A stretch of DNA of 64,000 bases from SIG603 sp963589785 (GTDB lineage: Bacteria; Bacillota; Clostridia; Oscillospirales; Acutalibacteraceae), in assembly GCA_963589785.1 (NCBI GenBank), contig CAVAMJ010000003.1:62001-126000 (forward strand). The letters are read 5' to 3'. The notes beneath the pieces were generated by a model. That model was not told where the DNA came from and ran no database searches. It was given only the letters and a program-made list of their open reading frames with translations. Positions 40,101-48,432 of the stretch are shown piece after piece. Each line of letters begins with the position of its first letter. Position 1 is the first letter of the stretch. A program made the position numbers and the translations under genes.

Positions 40101-42524
40101 GTCTACGATGTTATCGTAACAGCGATTAACATGAAAAAAACCGTTCAAATGTCTCAAAGCTCTGAGAGTACGCTCGATCCGCTCACGGATTTGGGTCTCG
40201 GTTCTGATTACACCGTGACTTATGAGATAACAAGCGGCGACAGTTTCGTCACGATTGATTCTTCGGGCAAGCTGACTTCGGGCGACACAGAGGGCGAGGC
40301 AGTCATAACGGCTACCGCTTCCGATTCTGACGGAAATGTAATCGGTAAGATTATTTACACCGTGGAGGTTGAGGAGATTGTCATAGAGAACACCAAGAAT
40401 ATGTATGTTATCGCCGGCGATGAATCAGCCTTGTCGGGACTTTCCGGTGAGCTTGATATGAACTATGCCGACACTTCTCTTTTCAACAGCTACAGCTACG
40501 AAAACGGCACACTTACGCTTGTGGGTAATTACCACAATCTGACAGGTTCTACGAAGATTATCGTCGGAACAACGCTCATTAATGTTCATGTCTATCCGAC
40601 AACAATTGTAAGCTCGTGGCATGTTTCCAACAGCTTTAAATTTAATATCGATACTATCGAGAACTGCGATGTTTACTATTCGATTAACGGCTCAGATCTC
40701 ATAAAGGTTGAGGGCACGGGCGAGCTTGTCAATCAGGATAAATTAAACGGCGGATTCTTCATTTCGTTCTACGCAAAGCCGCATGAGGGCTATGCTCTTT
40801 CTGAGATGGGTGCTACAAACTCTGCCGGCAACTACTATTCTCTCCAGTACAAAACCGATATTTCTGAGTGTGACGCTTGGCCCGAAAACGGCTCAACCTT
40901 CTCTTCTGATATCGGAAGATATGTAACTATCGATACACTGAGAACGGTTTTCCAGGCGGCGGCTGACCTAGGCTGTGACGGTACGATGAAGTTTGACCGC
41001 TGGGGTCACTCAAATACATCAAATCTTTCCTTTGTCGCCGAGAAGCTTCCGACAGTTGACAAGAAAATAGTCGGTTACAAATACGGCAATGCAAACTCTA
41101 TTGACAGCGTGACAAGAGATGTCACCGCTAACCTTGATATTGAAGGCTACGAGGATTACAGCGAATATGAGGACGGACTCTCATTCACATTCGGAGATTC
41201 TCTGCTCTATAAGATTACCGTTAAGACCTATTCTTCGGATGTTAACTATACTGCGGCAACGCTTAGTGATGCAAAGATAGATTATTCTATCAACTATAAC
41301 GATAATTTGCTCGATACAGCCGGACAGGAATTCGTTTACTACTGCCCGTACACGATTAATGTCGATGATGCATACAAGTACACGAGCGGACATTTTGTAA
41401 ATGAAGTTGACCTTGGCTATACGTATTCATCAAGGTACTCAAGCGGAACTTACGGAAACACATCCGAGGCTACTGCTGTGGCTGATATTTTCGGTCTTGT
41501 CTCCTATGACTGGGATGAGGGCACTCCGAGTGAGATTGTAAACGATGACTGCGCCGGCTTCAGCTACACTTTGCCGAGTGCAAAACAGGTTGCGCCGACT
41601 ACGGAGTATGGTCTTGATGCTTACAAGGGTGCGACCACCTATGTCGATAACTCAACAGGCAAGAAATATTACCTTGACCACTGGACATGGAAGGATAATT
41701 CAAATTCCGAACAGATAACTTATACTGACTCTGAGGGGAATACTAAGAATGATATAACACTTTCAAATAGTCCAAACTGGAAGAAAGTCATGGCGGCAAA
41801 GAGCTCGCCTGTTATCATCGGTACTTGGCTCGAAAAGCCGAAGTACAGCGTTATTTATGAGTGGAGCGGCGATGTGCCAAGCGGTGCGATTTTGCCGAAT
41901 TCCGACAAGTATTACACCGAAGACGATTACATGGTAAGCAATGCTTACAGCACGATAGATGACGGCACATGGACGTGGACATTCAAGGGCTGGAAGCTGA
42001 AAAATGCCGACGGTACTGTCGGCACGGAAACGCTTGACGGAACTACGCAGACCATGGGCTCTGCAGATGTCACATATGTGGGCGAATGGGAAAAGACCAG
42101 TTACGACTACACTGTTATGACGATCAGAAAAGAGATTGATGAATCTGGTTCTTTTGACGAAGACGATATTTTCCTCTTTAAGATTACCTGTGACGGTCAC
42201 TACAATCCGAACATGATTGTTACACTTAAAGCGGGTGATCAGATAGTCATTTCAAGGCTTAGAATCGACCAGGAGTACACGATTACGGAGCTCACGGATT
42301 GGTCATGGCGATACGGCTCGAGTCCAACCGCAACGGACTCCAACGATTCGAGCAATGTCACGACAAACGGCAAAATTAACATTACGCTTAAGGCAAGGCG
42401 TGATTGGACATCCGATGTAAATGTCGTCACATTCACGAACTCATTAAGTGAGAAGAAGTGGCTCAGTGATGAGGACAGCGTCAGAAACAACTGGAATTCA
42501 AGCGGCGGCATAGATAAGAAATAG
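37101..42524 (+). CDS. Giant secreted adhesin with sialidase-like propeller, Big2-like and SHIRT domains (1807 aa)
   Basis: Start ATG 37101 (GGAGG 10 nt upstream; an earlier ATG at 37092 is too close to it). A Sec signal peptide ends PVSA near residue 32. Residues about 50-630 form a sialidase/BNR-type beta-propeller with Asp-box motifs STDSGASW (~95), SSDGGYSW (~411) and SSDGVNW (~467). It is interrupted by a Ser/Glu then Pro/Glu/Thr-rich insert (about 216-382). Later come a Big2-like domain (about 980-1090), long beta-rich modules, a SHIRT-like domain (about 1580-1667) and a Cna/SpaA-like fold (about 1668-1790). There is no LPxTG-type signal or C-terminal TM, so it is secreted or held by partners. 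The first sialidase Arg motif (YRIP) is not conserved (FIHAP), so binding rather than catalysis is likely. Confidence 0.85.
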   Translation: MIKIKKLKKRALSLVMALTLMATGTPISPVSAEDTSDVNNAVPAVNVPFSSGENSFIHAPALVTLSNGSLVSAGETRRNSAYDGGGTDIVSAVSTDSGASWSVNYAEYFGDNSDEYNGEKSTAFTSPTLLSNGNSLYMLSNLYPYGVALSGEGSVSPSSENAFDENGNLLLSADDFSSYGYYLNLSDYYIYTADGQKTELHTDKSFNLEYSDKTLDEAEKLTATPEPSEAPTPNTEEVTSEISEVSEVSEEESSEETSETSATDNAPSGSLMIGNIPFAADIFEDTAESLISEENSVDEEVSESSDEVTEEVTPEPTAEPTAEPTSEPTIEPSEAPTAEPTEAPTSEPTEVPTATPSPTPSATPSVSPSTTPSVSPSATPISDEKKTTNLFFEDSPFKVTRTAYLCVSTSSDGGYSWSEPTLLNLKDSSEQALLSVSGRGLVTSGGTMIFPVSSYNGGANQIKFVYSSDGVNWLRTDSAFYANSAEAVELSDGTVRFFFADGSALSYADYSFSYGWSESVNTGISVNSAYSISAISYSLQTSDGKQMILVSASDSAGGSIYTFTVDESGMTLANTKSVTDGTFMNSCLTETGDNLVAVLYENSDSSFGSAVFTGDELIAATVDDEAASTEVDGSDDDATYQVGDVNPDLDEDWYSEIGCTVSADNLEFTSKVITKLDEFSTNNSNVNHFAAFKVSCETSEGEYTGEGTVKINIPSSWDSKKVFGFVLDKNDTIRLIAGEISDSYITFYTPNLTTVGVCELTDVDNTQNFITAYLTVGETLSDITVSNDKIIGSTEDTYTTADGVASFVLSHETSADTVTYTQVSTIESGSQYVIMPSSGVTSGLAVYQFSEYNYSTGYDTFPLQTVSLADNSDLTNYLWTFTKTSDGDSTYYIQNSRNGSLSGYLTLATDMSADENGVANEHQDTAFVLDVKAQSDGGFMIFANGTNCGLYNTGDNALSRNTANNSVWYLYKKESTVSNSTSVSFTGLKPGETNVTLGSNVYDVIVTAINMKKTVQMSQSSESTLDPLTDLGLGSDYTVTYEITSGDSFVTIDSSGKLTSGDTEGEAVITATASDSDGNVIGKIIYTVEVEEIVIENTKNMYVIAGDESALSGLSGELDMNYADTSLFNSYSYENGTLTLVGNYHNLTGSTKIIVGTTLINVHVYPTTIVSSWHVSNSFKFNIDTIENCDVYYSINGSDLIKVEGTGELVNQDKLNGGFFISFYAKPHEGYALSEMGATNSAGNYYSLQYKTDISECDAWPENGSTFSSDIGRYVTIDTLRTVFQAAADLGCDGTMKFDRWGHSNTSNLSFVAEKLPTVDKKIVGYKYGNANSIDSVTRDVTANLDIEGYEDYSEYEDGLSFTFGDSLLYKITVKTYSSDVNYTAATLSDAKIDYSINYNDNLLDTAGQEFVYYCPYTINVDDAYKYTSGHFVNEVDLGYTYSSRYSSGTYGNTSEATAVADIFGLVSYDWDEGTPSEIVNDDCAGFSYTLPSAKQVAPTTEYGLDAYKGATTYVDNSTGKKYYLDHWTWKDNSNSEQITYTDSEGNTKNDITLSNSPNWKKVMAAKSSPVIIGTWLEKPKYSVIYEWSGDVPSGAILPNSDKYYTEDDYMVSNAYSTIDDGTWTWTFKGWKLKNADGTVGTETLDGTTQTMGSADVTYVGEWEKTSYDYTVMTIRKEIDESGSFDEDDIFLFKITCDGHYNPNMIVTLKAGDQIVISRLRIDQEYTITELTDWSWRYGSSPTATDSNDSSNVTTNGKINITLKARRDWTSDVNVVTFTNSLSEKKWLSDEDSVRNNWNSSGGIDKK

Positions 42525-42581
42525 CCGATAGCTAAAACTTAAATGATTGAAAGTGATTTGAATAAACGAGGGGGGTTAAAA

Positions 42582-43214
42582 GTGCACAAGAAACAAAACG
42601 CTTCTGAAGAACTCACCGACAGAAGAAAAATAAAGAAAGCAGTCGGCTTGATTGTATCGGCTGTACTTTTGGTTGCTATCGCTGTCGGCGGCACTTTTGC
42701 TTGGCTGATTAGTAAAACCGATGTTCTGAATAACAGCTTCACTGTCGGAACAGTGAGCGTTGAGGTTGACGAGGAGCTTGACGGAAACACTAAGAAGAAT
42801 GTAACAATTAAAAATACTGGAACGGCTGACGCTTATATCCGTGCGACTGTTGTATTTAACTGGGTAAATGTGAACGGCGATATGCTTTACGGTGAACCTC
42901 CGTATGAGAATATCGACTATACTGTTTCTTACAACACGACAGACTGGATTCACGGCTCAGACGGATACTGGTACTATAAGTACAAGGTGTCTTCTCAAAA
43001 CTCTACCAACAATCTTATAAATACTCTCACCCCGACAGCCGACAAAGGTCCAAAGGGAGAATACAGCACCGATTCATCTGACTGGGCATCTTCGCTCCAG
43101 TTCTATCTCGGAGTGAATATAGTCGGTGCGGGTATTCAGGCGAACCCGTCTTCGACTGTCGAGAGCGAGTGGGGAGTTACCGTCAATTCCGACGGAACTC
43201 TAAATGTGAAGTGA
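42582..43214 (+). CDS. SipW-dependent TasA/camelysin-like secreted protein 3
   Basis: A 210-residue exported protein. The N-terminus is long and charged (HKKQNASEELTDRRKIKK), then a hydrophobic helix and GTFAWLISKTDVLNNSFTVGTV, the SipW-substrate signature. KNTGTADAYIRATV and WIHGSDGYWYY link it to protein 2. The start is GTG 42582, 6 nt after a GAGGGGGG site; the in-frame ATG at 42543 lacks one. It lies between the giant adhesin and the Cna_B anchor protein in one transcript. Confidence 0.85.
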   Translation: MHKKQNASEELTDRRKIKKAVGLIVSAVLLVAIAVGGTFAWLISKTDVLNNSFTVGTVSVEVDEELDGNTKKNVTIKNTGTADAYIRATVVFNWVNVNGDMLYGEPPYENIDYTVSYNTTDWIHGSDGYWYYKYKVSSQNSTNNLINTLTPTADKGPKGEYSTDSSDWASSLQFYLGVNIVGAGIQANPSSTVESEWGVTVNSDGTLNVK

Positions 43215-43224
43215 GGGAACAAGG

Positions 43225-44394
43225 ATGAAGAAAATAAATAAGCTTATCTCATTGCTGTTCGTTCTTGTTCTCATTATGGGATTGCCGCTGACGGCTTCTG
43301 CCGACTCGACTATAAGTTTTAACGGTTTTGAAAACGGCTTTGATTTCAGTAACAGAGATTTGTTTGCAAGCTTTAAATCTGTAATGCCGGGAGATGTTCT
43401 CACGGAAAATATTACATTTACCAACAACTCAAAGGACAGCGATTTTGTAAATCTCTATCTAAAAGCTGAAGTTGAGGATGTTAACGAAAGTTATCAAATT
43501 GATTTTCTCTCTAAGCTCAAATTAAAGGTATATAACGGAACAGAAGTGATTTATGACGATACTGCCGACGAGACAAGTTCGCTTACAGATTATAAGCTGC
43601 TCGGAACATTCAGAAGCGGAGAAACCGCTACTTTAACAGCTGAACTAACTGTTCCAACAAACCTTGGCAATATGTACGCAGGAAGCTTAGGCAATGTCGA
43701 TTGGATTTTCCATGTCGAGGCTTATAATGAAAGTCAGCTGACAGCGAGAAAAATATGGTCTGACGGTAACGATAACCACAAGGACGAGAGCGTTACGATT
43801 AACCTTTTGAAGGACGGCGAAGTTTCACAAACAGCCGAACTCAGCGAACAAAACAACTGGGCATATACCTTTGATAAGCTCCTTGAAGGATATTCTTGGA
43901 CGGTCGAGGAAGCAAGCGTTCCTAACGGTTACGAAGTAAGCTACGATACTGTCGGAAACGTCACTACGATTACAAATAAGCTGATAGAGAACCCGACTCC
44001 GACACCGACTCCAAGCGGCGAAACGACTGATCTCACGGTAAATAAGTCATGGAGCGGTGACAGCGAGAGCAAAAGACCGACTTCTGTTACAGTAGCACTT
44101 TATAACGGTTCTAAAGAGTATCAGACAGTGACGCTTGATGTATCTAACAACTGGAGTTACACTTGGCAAAAGCTTGATGCGAGCGGAAACTGGCAGATTC
44201 TCGAGAGCAATATTCCTAACGGCTACACACCGTCCTATTCTAAGAGCGGTTCAATCGTGAATATTACCAACACAAGAAGTCTTGTTCAGACAGGTCAGAA
44301 CAATATGCCAATATTTGTTTTCGGTGGCTTCGGTCTTGTCTTGGTGGCGTTTGGAATAATAATTCTTTTAAAGAAGAAAAAGAAAAATGACTAA
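43225..44394 (+). CDS. Sortase-anchored Cna_B surface protein (LVQTG)
   Basis: A 389-residue wall protein. Signal peptide to about residue 27 (LTASA), an N-terminal beta domain (about 30-170) of the kind found next to TasA-type proteins (VMPGDVLTENITFTNNSKD), two Cna_B collagen-adhesin-like domains (about 172-252 and 270-352) joined by a PTPTPTPSG linker, then the sorting signal LVQTG (353-357), a hydrophobic helix and the tail KKKKKND. The adjacent sortase, whose gene overlaps by 8 nt, should attach it to the wall or to another subunit. It is a good candidate for the base or adaptor of the fibres. Confidence 0.9.
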   Translation: MKKINKLISLLFVLVLIMGLPLTASADSTISFNGFENGFDFSNRDLFASFKSVMPGDVLTENITFTNNSKDSDFVNLYLKAEVEDVNESYQIDFLSKLKLKVYNGTEVIYDDTADETSSLTDYKLLGTFRSGETATLTAELTVPTNLGNMYAGSLGNVDWIFHVEAYNESQLTARKIWSDGNDNHKDESVTINLLKDGEVSQTAELSEQNNWAYTFDKLLEGYSWTVEEASVPNGYEVSYDTVGNVTTITNKLIENPTPTPTPSGETTDLTVNKSWSGDSESKRPTSVTVALYNGSKEYQTVTLDVSNNWSYTWQKLDASGNWQILESNIPNGYTPSYSKSGSIVNITNTRSLVQTGQNNMPIFVFGGFGLVLVAFGIIILLKKKKKND

Positions 44395-44983
44395 GAAAAT
44401 CGGCACCATTATAATCGTTATCGGAGTTGTTTTTCTGATTACTGCTTTTGGCTTTTATCTTCACAATCAAAACGAGAGCAAAAGCGCCGGTGAAAACTCG
44501 GCTGAAGTTCTCGGCGAACTTAGTGAAGCGATTGAAGAAAAAAAGAGCGAAAGTAAATCTTCTTCAGAGGAAAATAAAACCGAAGAAATGCCAACCGTAA
44601 CAATAGACGGATATGATTACATCGGCTATATAGAAATACCGAAAATAGACATTAAGCTTCCCGTTATGGCAGACTGGGACTATGAGCGACTGAAAATCGC
44701 ACCGTGCAGAAACTTCGGTTCGATACTCACGGACGATTTGGTTATTGCCGGTCACAACTACACGACTCACTTCGGAAGACTTGATAATTTGACTATCGGC
44801 GACAGCGTTATTTTTATCGATGTCGTTGGCGAGATAAATTCTTATGCCGTGGAAAAGCTTGATACCGTAGCGGGCGAGAATGTCGAGGCAGTTCAAAACA
44901 GCGGCTATGACCTTGTTCTATACACCTGTACGCTTTCGGGCAAGGAGAGAACTGTGGTTTACTGCAACAGAATAAATTCTTAA
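44387..44983 (+). CDS. Sortase (dedicated to the LVQTG protein)
   Basis: A 198-residue membrane-anchored transpeptidase: N-terminal TM (about 5-24), a charged linker, then a sortase beta barrel. Catalytic residues are His123 (AGHNY), Cys181 (LYTCT) and Arg188 (KERTVVY). The class is not certain; the TCTxSGxxR pattern is closest to class D/E-type enzymes. The ATG overlaps the anchor protein gene by 8 nt, so the pair is translationally coupled. It cleaves the sorting signal and links the protein to peptidoglycan or to a fibre subunit. Confidence 0.93.
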   Translation: MTKKIGTIIIVIGVVFLITAFGFYLHNQNESKSAGENSAEVLGELSEAIEEKKSESKSSSEENKTEEMPTVTIDGYDYIGYIEIPKIDIKLPVMADWDYERLKIAPCRNFGSILTDDLVIAGHNYTTHFGRLDNLTIGDSVIFIDVVGEINSYAVEKLDTVAGENVEAVQNSGYDLVLYTCTLSGKERTVVYCNRINS

Positions 44984-45022
44984 CAACACAACATTAGTTA
45001 GTTAAAAAGTAAGTTAGGATAG

Positions 45023-45063
45023 AAAAAACTCAGATAAGCAAAGATAGCTTATCTGAGTTTTTG
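45023..45063. terminator. Bidirectional terminator closing the surface locus
   Basis: AAACTCAGATAAGC (45026-45039), seven-base loop, GCTTATCTGAGTTT (45047-45060), then TTT: a perfect 14-bp stem between converging operons. Confidence 0.92.
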
Positions 45064-45078
45064 TTTACTGAAATTAAT

Positions 45079-46002
45079 TTAACGAACAATTTTGATAACC
45101 GCCGTGTCGGCGTAAGTTAAAGGTTCGTTGTGAATGAAGAATATCTTTCCGTCCACGGGAGCATAGAGGGTCTCGCTTATTTCACTCGTGTAGGGGTGAA
45201 TGATGTTTGCGATCGGCTGTCCTATGTTGACGGTATCGCCTGCCTTGACAAGCGGCTCGAATATTCCCGATTCATTTGTTTTGACGGAGACAAGCTCCGT
45301 GTCATATACGATTTGTGACTTGAAGCCGACTGGACCCGAGTAGTTGATTATTCCCTGAGAGGAAAGGAAGCTCATAACTGCCAAAACCGCCTGTCCCGCA
45401 CCGTTCGGGTCTATTTTTGTTGTGCTTGTCGTATATAACGAGAAAGCCTGAGTATCCCAAACCTGCCAGTTGTAGTTGAGGGTTGTTGTATCGTACGGAC
45501 GAACCTTTCTAATAACAACATAAGGTAAGCCGAATTTGCTTGCGAGCTCTGTTGTGGAGAAGCCCTCGTCCATCATTCTTATATGCGGAACAAAGTCGCC
45601 GGGCATATAAAAAGAAGTGAACTGAATACCGTACTTGTAATCCTTGATCTCTTTGAAAACTCCGTCAGCTATTCTCTGGGTGGTTTCGCCCAAATCGTAG
45701 CCCGGGAACATTCTGTTGATGTCGGTGTTGTCGGTCGGCCAAAAACGCTTTTGAATATTCATGGACGATGGGTTCATAGTAGGGATGACGAGTATTTTCT
45801 TGCCCTTTGTGATGCGGCCCTCTTTCTCAAGCTGAGTGAATTTCTTCACAAGCTTGGATGCGCAGTAAATCTGCTGAACCTCGTTTCCTCTTGAAGCACC
45901 GACGATAGCGACAGATTCCTCGCCCTCGCCGAATTCATATCCGGTTATACGGAATTTGTCACGGTAAAGTCCGCTCATTTGGTAGATGATACGCTTATTC
46001 AT
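45079..46002 (-). CDS. Aspartoacylase/succinylglutamate desuccinylase-like protein lacking zinc ligands
   Basis: A 307-residue member of the AstE/AspA (M14-like) family that is a tandem paralog of the next gene upstream. The family zinc motif HxxE reads RGNE (Arg38, Glu41) and the third ligand His is Thr129 in QFTSF; the later catalytic Glu is also not evident. The DINRMFPG substrate loop and the C-terminal barrel (PVDGKIFFIHNEP) are kept. It is therefore probably a non-catalytic partner or binding subunit. It overlaps the paralog gene by 8 nt and has AAGGAGGTG upstream. Confidence 0.85.
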   Translation of the reverse strand: MNKRIIYQMSGLYRDKFRITGYEFGEGEESVAIVGASRGNEVQQIYCASKLVKKFTQLEKEGRITKGKKILVIPTMNPSSMNIQKRFWPTDNTDINRMFPGYDLGETTQRIADGVFKEIKDYKYGIQFTSFYMPGDFVPHIRMMDEGFSTTELASKFGLPYVVIRKVRPYDTTTLNYNWQVWDTQAFSLYTTSTTKIDPNGAGQAVLAVMSFLSSQGIINYSGPVGFKSQIVYDTELVSVKTNESGIFEPLVKAGDTVNIGQPIANIIHPYTSEISETLYAPVDGKIFFIHNEPLTYADTAVIKIVR

Positions 46003-46945
46003 GCAGGCACACCTCCTTACGAAGAAGTCTGCCGATGAGTGAGCCCTCGTTTACAACGGGGAAATCTCTTATCGTGAAGAGAACTCCGTCCACGGGTGCG
46101 GTGACCTCATCGAGAACCTCGCCCGAGAGCGGATCTACTATCTTTCCGACTAAGTCGCCCTTATTGAGAAGCACCCAGCACTTAACGGACGGAATGAAAA
46201 TTCCGCCGGCTTTTGCGTTCAAGAAGCTGACATCGTCCTGATCTCTCGAGATAATCGGAACACGGGGCGCCTTTGTTTCGCCTTGCCAAATTCCAAGCTT
46301 GCCCATGAGATTAAATATTCCGTCTACAAGCTGATTGCCAAGATCCTGAGTTATTCTCATGCCGACACCCATCTCGACAACGAGAACGGGAGTTCCCGTG
46401 CTGTTGAGGCTGTAAGCAAAGGTTGATTCAAGCACCGTGCTTGCACCGTGAACCCAGATGAAATCTACGTTAGCTTCCTTAGCAAGGGGAACAAGCTGTT
46501 CCTCGTGCAGCTGATTTATTCTTATCTGCGGAATTTCCGTCAAATAGATATTGCTTGCGTGAACATCGAGTACGCAGTCCGAGCCGCTGACATCTTCAAC
46601 GATTTTAGCGGCTAAATATTCCGTCATATTTCCGTCGGCATTACCCGGGAAAAGTCGGTTCATATCCAAGTCGAAGGCGGGGAGACCTCTTGTTATCGAG
46701 TCGATGCCAAGAGGATTCATAGCGGGATAAATATCTACTATTCCCGTTAGCTTGTCCTTTTGACTATTGATTCTTCTTTGCAGTTCGTAGCAGACGAACT
46801 GTCCCTCAAGCTCGTCACCGTGGATTCCCGTGACGATGCTTATGCGTTTCATCGGGCCGTCTGCCTTTTCGGGCATGAGACGGTTTTTCTTTATATTGAG
46901 CGTTTCGTCAACAGGAAGTCTGACGGACGCTATTGTTTCTATCAT
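45995..46945 (-). CDS. Aspartoacylase/succinylglutamate desuccinylase family zinc deacylase
   Basis: A 316-residue zinc-dependent deacylase/carboxypeptidase-like enzyme. Ligands are His42 and Glu45 (GIHGDE) and His129 (DVHAS); the DMNRLFPG loop binds the substrate carboxylate and VVEMG may carry the catalytic Glu. The C-terminal part is a biotinyl/lipoyl-like barrel with VDGVLFTIRDFP. It would cleave an N-acyl or isopeptide-type amide. It is the fourth gene of the ATP-grasp operon, 12 nt after the transglutaminase-like gene. Confidence 0.9.
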   Translation of the reverse strand: MIETIASVRLPVDETLNIKKNRLMPEKADGPMKRISIVTGIHGDELEGQFVCYELQRRINSQKDKLTGIVDIYPAMNPLGIDSITRGLPAFDLDMNRLFPGNADGNMTEYLAAKIVEDVSGSDCVLDVHASNIYLTEIPQIRINQLHEEQLVPLAKEANVDFIWVHGASTVLESTFAYSLNSTGTPVLVVEMGVGMRITQDLGNQLVDGIFNLMGKLGIWQGETKAPRVPIISRDQDDVSFLNAKAGGIFIPSVKCWVLLNKGDLVGKIVDPLSGEVLDEVTAPVDGVLFTIRDFPVVNEGSLIGRLLRKEVCLHE

Positions 46946-46957
46946 ATTATTCTTCCT

Positions 46958-47755
46958 TTACTGTGAAATAAGCGTGGGGGAAGTTACCTTTGAGCTTATC
47001 TCTTGTCTTTGAGCGCCGCCGCCCCTTAAAATTCCCCTATTGATCGCACATTCCGTGGCATCTCTGCCGTCACCAAGCTTAATATAATTCTCGTAGACAC
47101 GGCAGTCATGAGTGGGGTCAAGTCCTATCCACTTGTCACCGACAAGTGCTTCTACCCAAGCGTGGCTCTCTCCCTCGCCGACCAAAAGACCGCAGACATA
47201 GCGTGCGGGGATTTTGGAGAGTCTTAAGAGAGTTATCAGAATGTGGGCATAATCCTGACAAACGCCGACTCCCATTTTAAATGAGGTTTCGGCGTCTGTT
47301 GTGACCTCGGTTGTTTTCGGTACATAAGAGAAGTCACTGTGTAGCTTATGCATGATATAAAGGGATTTATCGAGATCATCCGAAAATCCCGATAAATCAA
47401 AGGTGCTGAAATATGCCGTGAGTGCCTCTTTAGGAATACATTTTCCGAACGGATAGCGATAAAGGGAGACTCGTCCCTCCTTTGCGATTTCTTCGAAGTC
47501 GCTCTCATAAATTTCGACATCGCCGAAAATATGGTAGCTGAAAAAATCGTGCGGAGTATCTACCCGTCCGTAAATCTGTTTATTCCCGTTTGAGTCCTCA
47601 CCGACAGAAAAAGGTGCATGCGGTGTTAATTCAATCGTATGACTTAAAAGCTTTTGGCGCGCGGTATCCTTGGGGATACATTTTATAGTGAAATGGCACT
47701 TGCTTACCGGTGAGGAGTAGTATAGATTCATTCGGTAATCAAATTCTAACTTCAT
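46958..47755 (-). CDS. Transglutaminase-like protein
   Basis: A 265-residue cytoplasmic protein with an N-terminal beta domain and a transglutaminase-like papain-fold domain. The catalytic triad is Cys166 (GVCQDYAH), His198 (SHAWVE) and Asp213 (GLDPTHD). Proteins of this type next to alpha-E and circularly permuted ATP-grasp proteins were proposed in comparative genomics to act in the synthesis or trimming of small peptides. AGAGG lies upstream of ATG. Confidence 0.92.
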   Translation of the reverse strand: MKLEFDYRMNLYYSSPVSKCHFTIKCIPKDTARQKLLSHTIELTPHAPFSVGEDSNGNKQIYGRVDTPHDFFSYHIFGDVEIYESDFEEIAKEGRVSLYRYPFGKCIPKEALTAYFSTFDLSGFSDDLDKSLYIMHKLHSDFSYVPKTTEVTTDAETSFKMGVGVCQDYAHILITLLRLSKIPARYVCGLLVGEGESHAWVEALVGDKWIGLDPTHDCRVYENYIKLGDGRDATECAINRGILRGGGAQRQEISSKVTSPTLISQ

Positions 47756-47769
47756 ATCGTACCTCTTTA

Positions 47770-48432
47770 TCAGAAGATTTGTTCTACATTTGATACGATA
47801 CTATAATAATCCATTTCGTCCTTTTCCGCCAGTTCTTTTACAATATTTAATTTGTCTTCGTTATAAGATAGTCCGCTCTTTGTGACTCTGGGGATCATTC
47901 TGTGAACCTCTCGTCTGATTTCTCCTACGGGAGCCTCAAGTCTTGAGTAGAGGTCTATTCTCTCGATTCTCTTGCCGGCTTTGATGATATTTCTAACCTG
48001 CTCGCTGTCGATTCTGTCGTCTATAATGCCCCAGAAAGCAAGCAAATCATCTAAAACACGCTGTAACTCAAACAGCGGAGCGTCAGAGGACGCCGCCTTG
48101 TTCATCTCGTAAATGGTGAGCTGAATGTAGGAGAGAGCCTCAGTTGATATGCTGTCACGAAGAACTATCGCATTGTCATATGCACGGTTAAGGTTGCTGA
48201 TAATCGAGTCTGGATTATTAGCATCGAACGGATAACGGCTTAAAAAATCCTCACGGTCACTATATATGTTCGGAATATCTATGCTTGAGCAGAAGGCAAT
48301 GTAACCGTCCTCCTCTGCGTCAATCATAGAGTCGAAACTCTTGAAAAAGAGACGAATAGTCGAATATACTCTCTCGGAATATCTTCCGAGCCAATAAAGT
48401 CTGTCTGCCTGTTCTATCGAGATAATACCCAT
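47770..48432 (-). CDS. Alpha-E domain protein
   Basis: A 220-residue all-helical protein with the alpha-E hallmark ADRLYWLGRYSERV near the N-terminus and a QVRNIIKAGKRIERIDLYSRL stretch. The domain has no known activity; it nearly always accompanies circularly permuted ATP-grasp and transglutaminase-like proteins, as here. It overlaps the ATP-grasp gene by 19 nt and lies 14 nt before the transglutaminase gene. Confidence 0.9.
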   Translation of the reverse strand: MGIISIEQADRLYWLGRYSERVYSTIRLFFKSFDSMIDAEEDGYIAFCSSIDIPNIYSDREDFLSRYPFDANNPDSIISNLNRAYDNAIVLRDSISTEALSYIQLTIYEMNKAASSDAPLFELQRVLDDLLAFWGIIDDRIDSEQVRNIIKAGKRIERIDLYSRLEAPVGEIRREVHRMIPRVTKSGLSYNEDKLNIVKELAEKDEMDYYSIVSNVEQIF

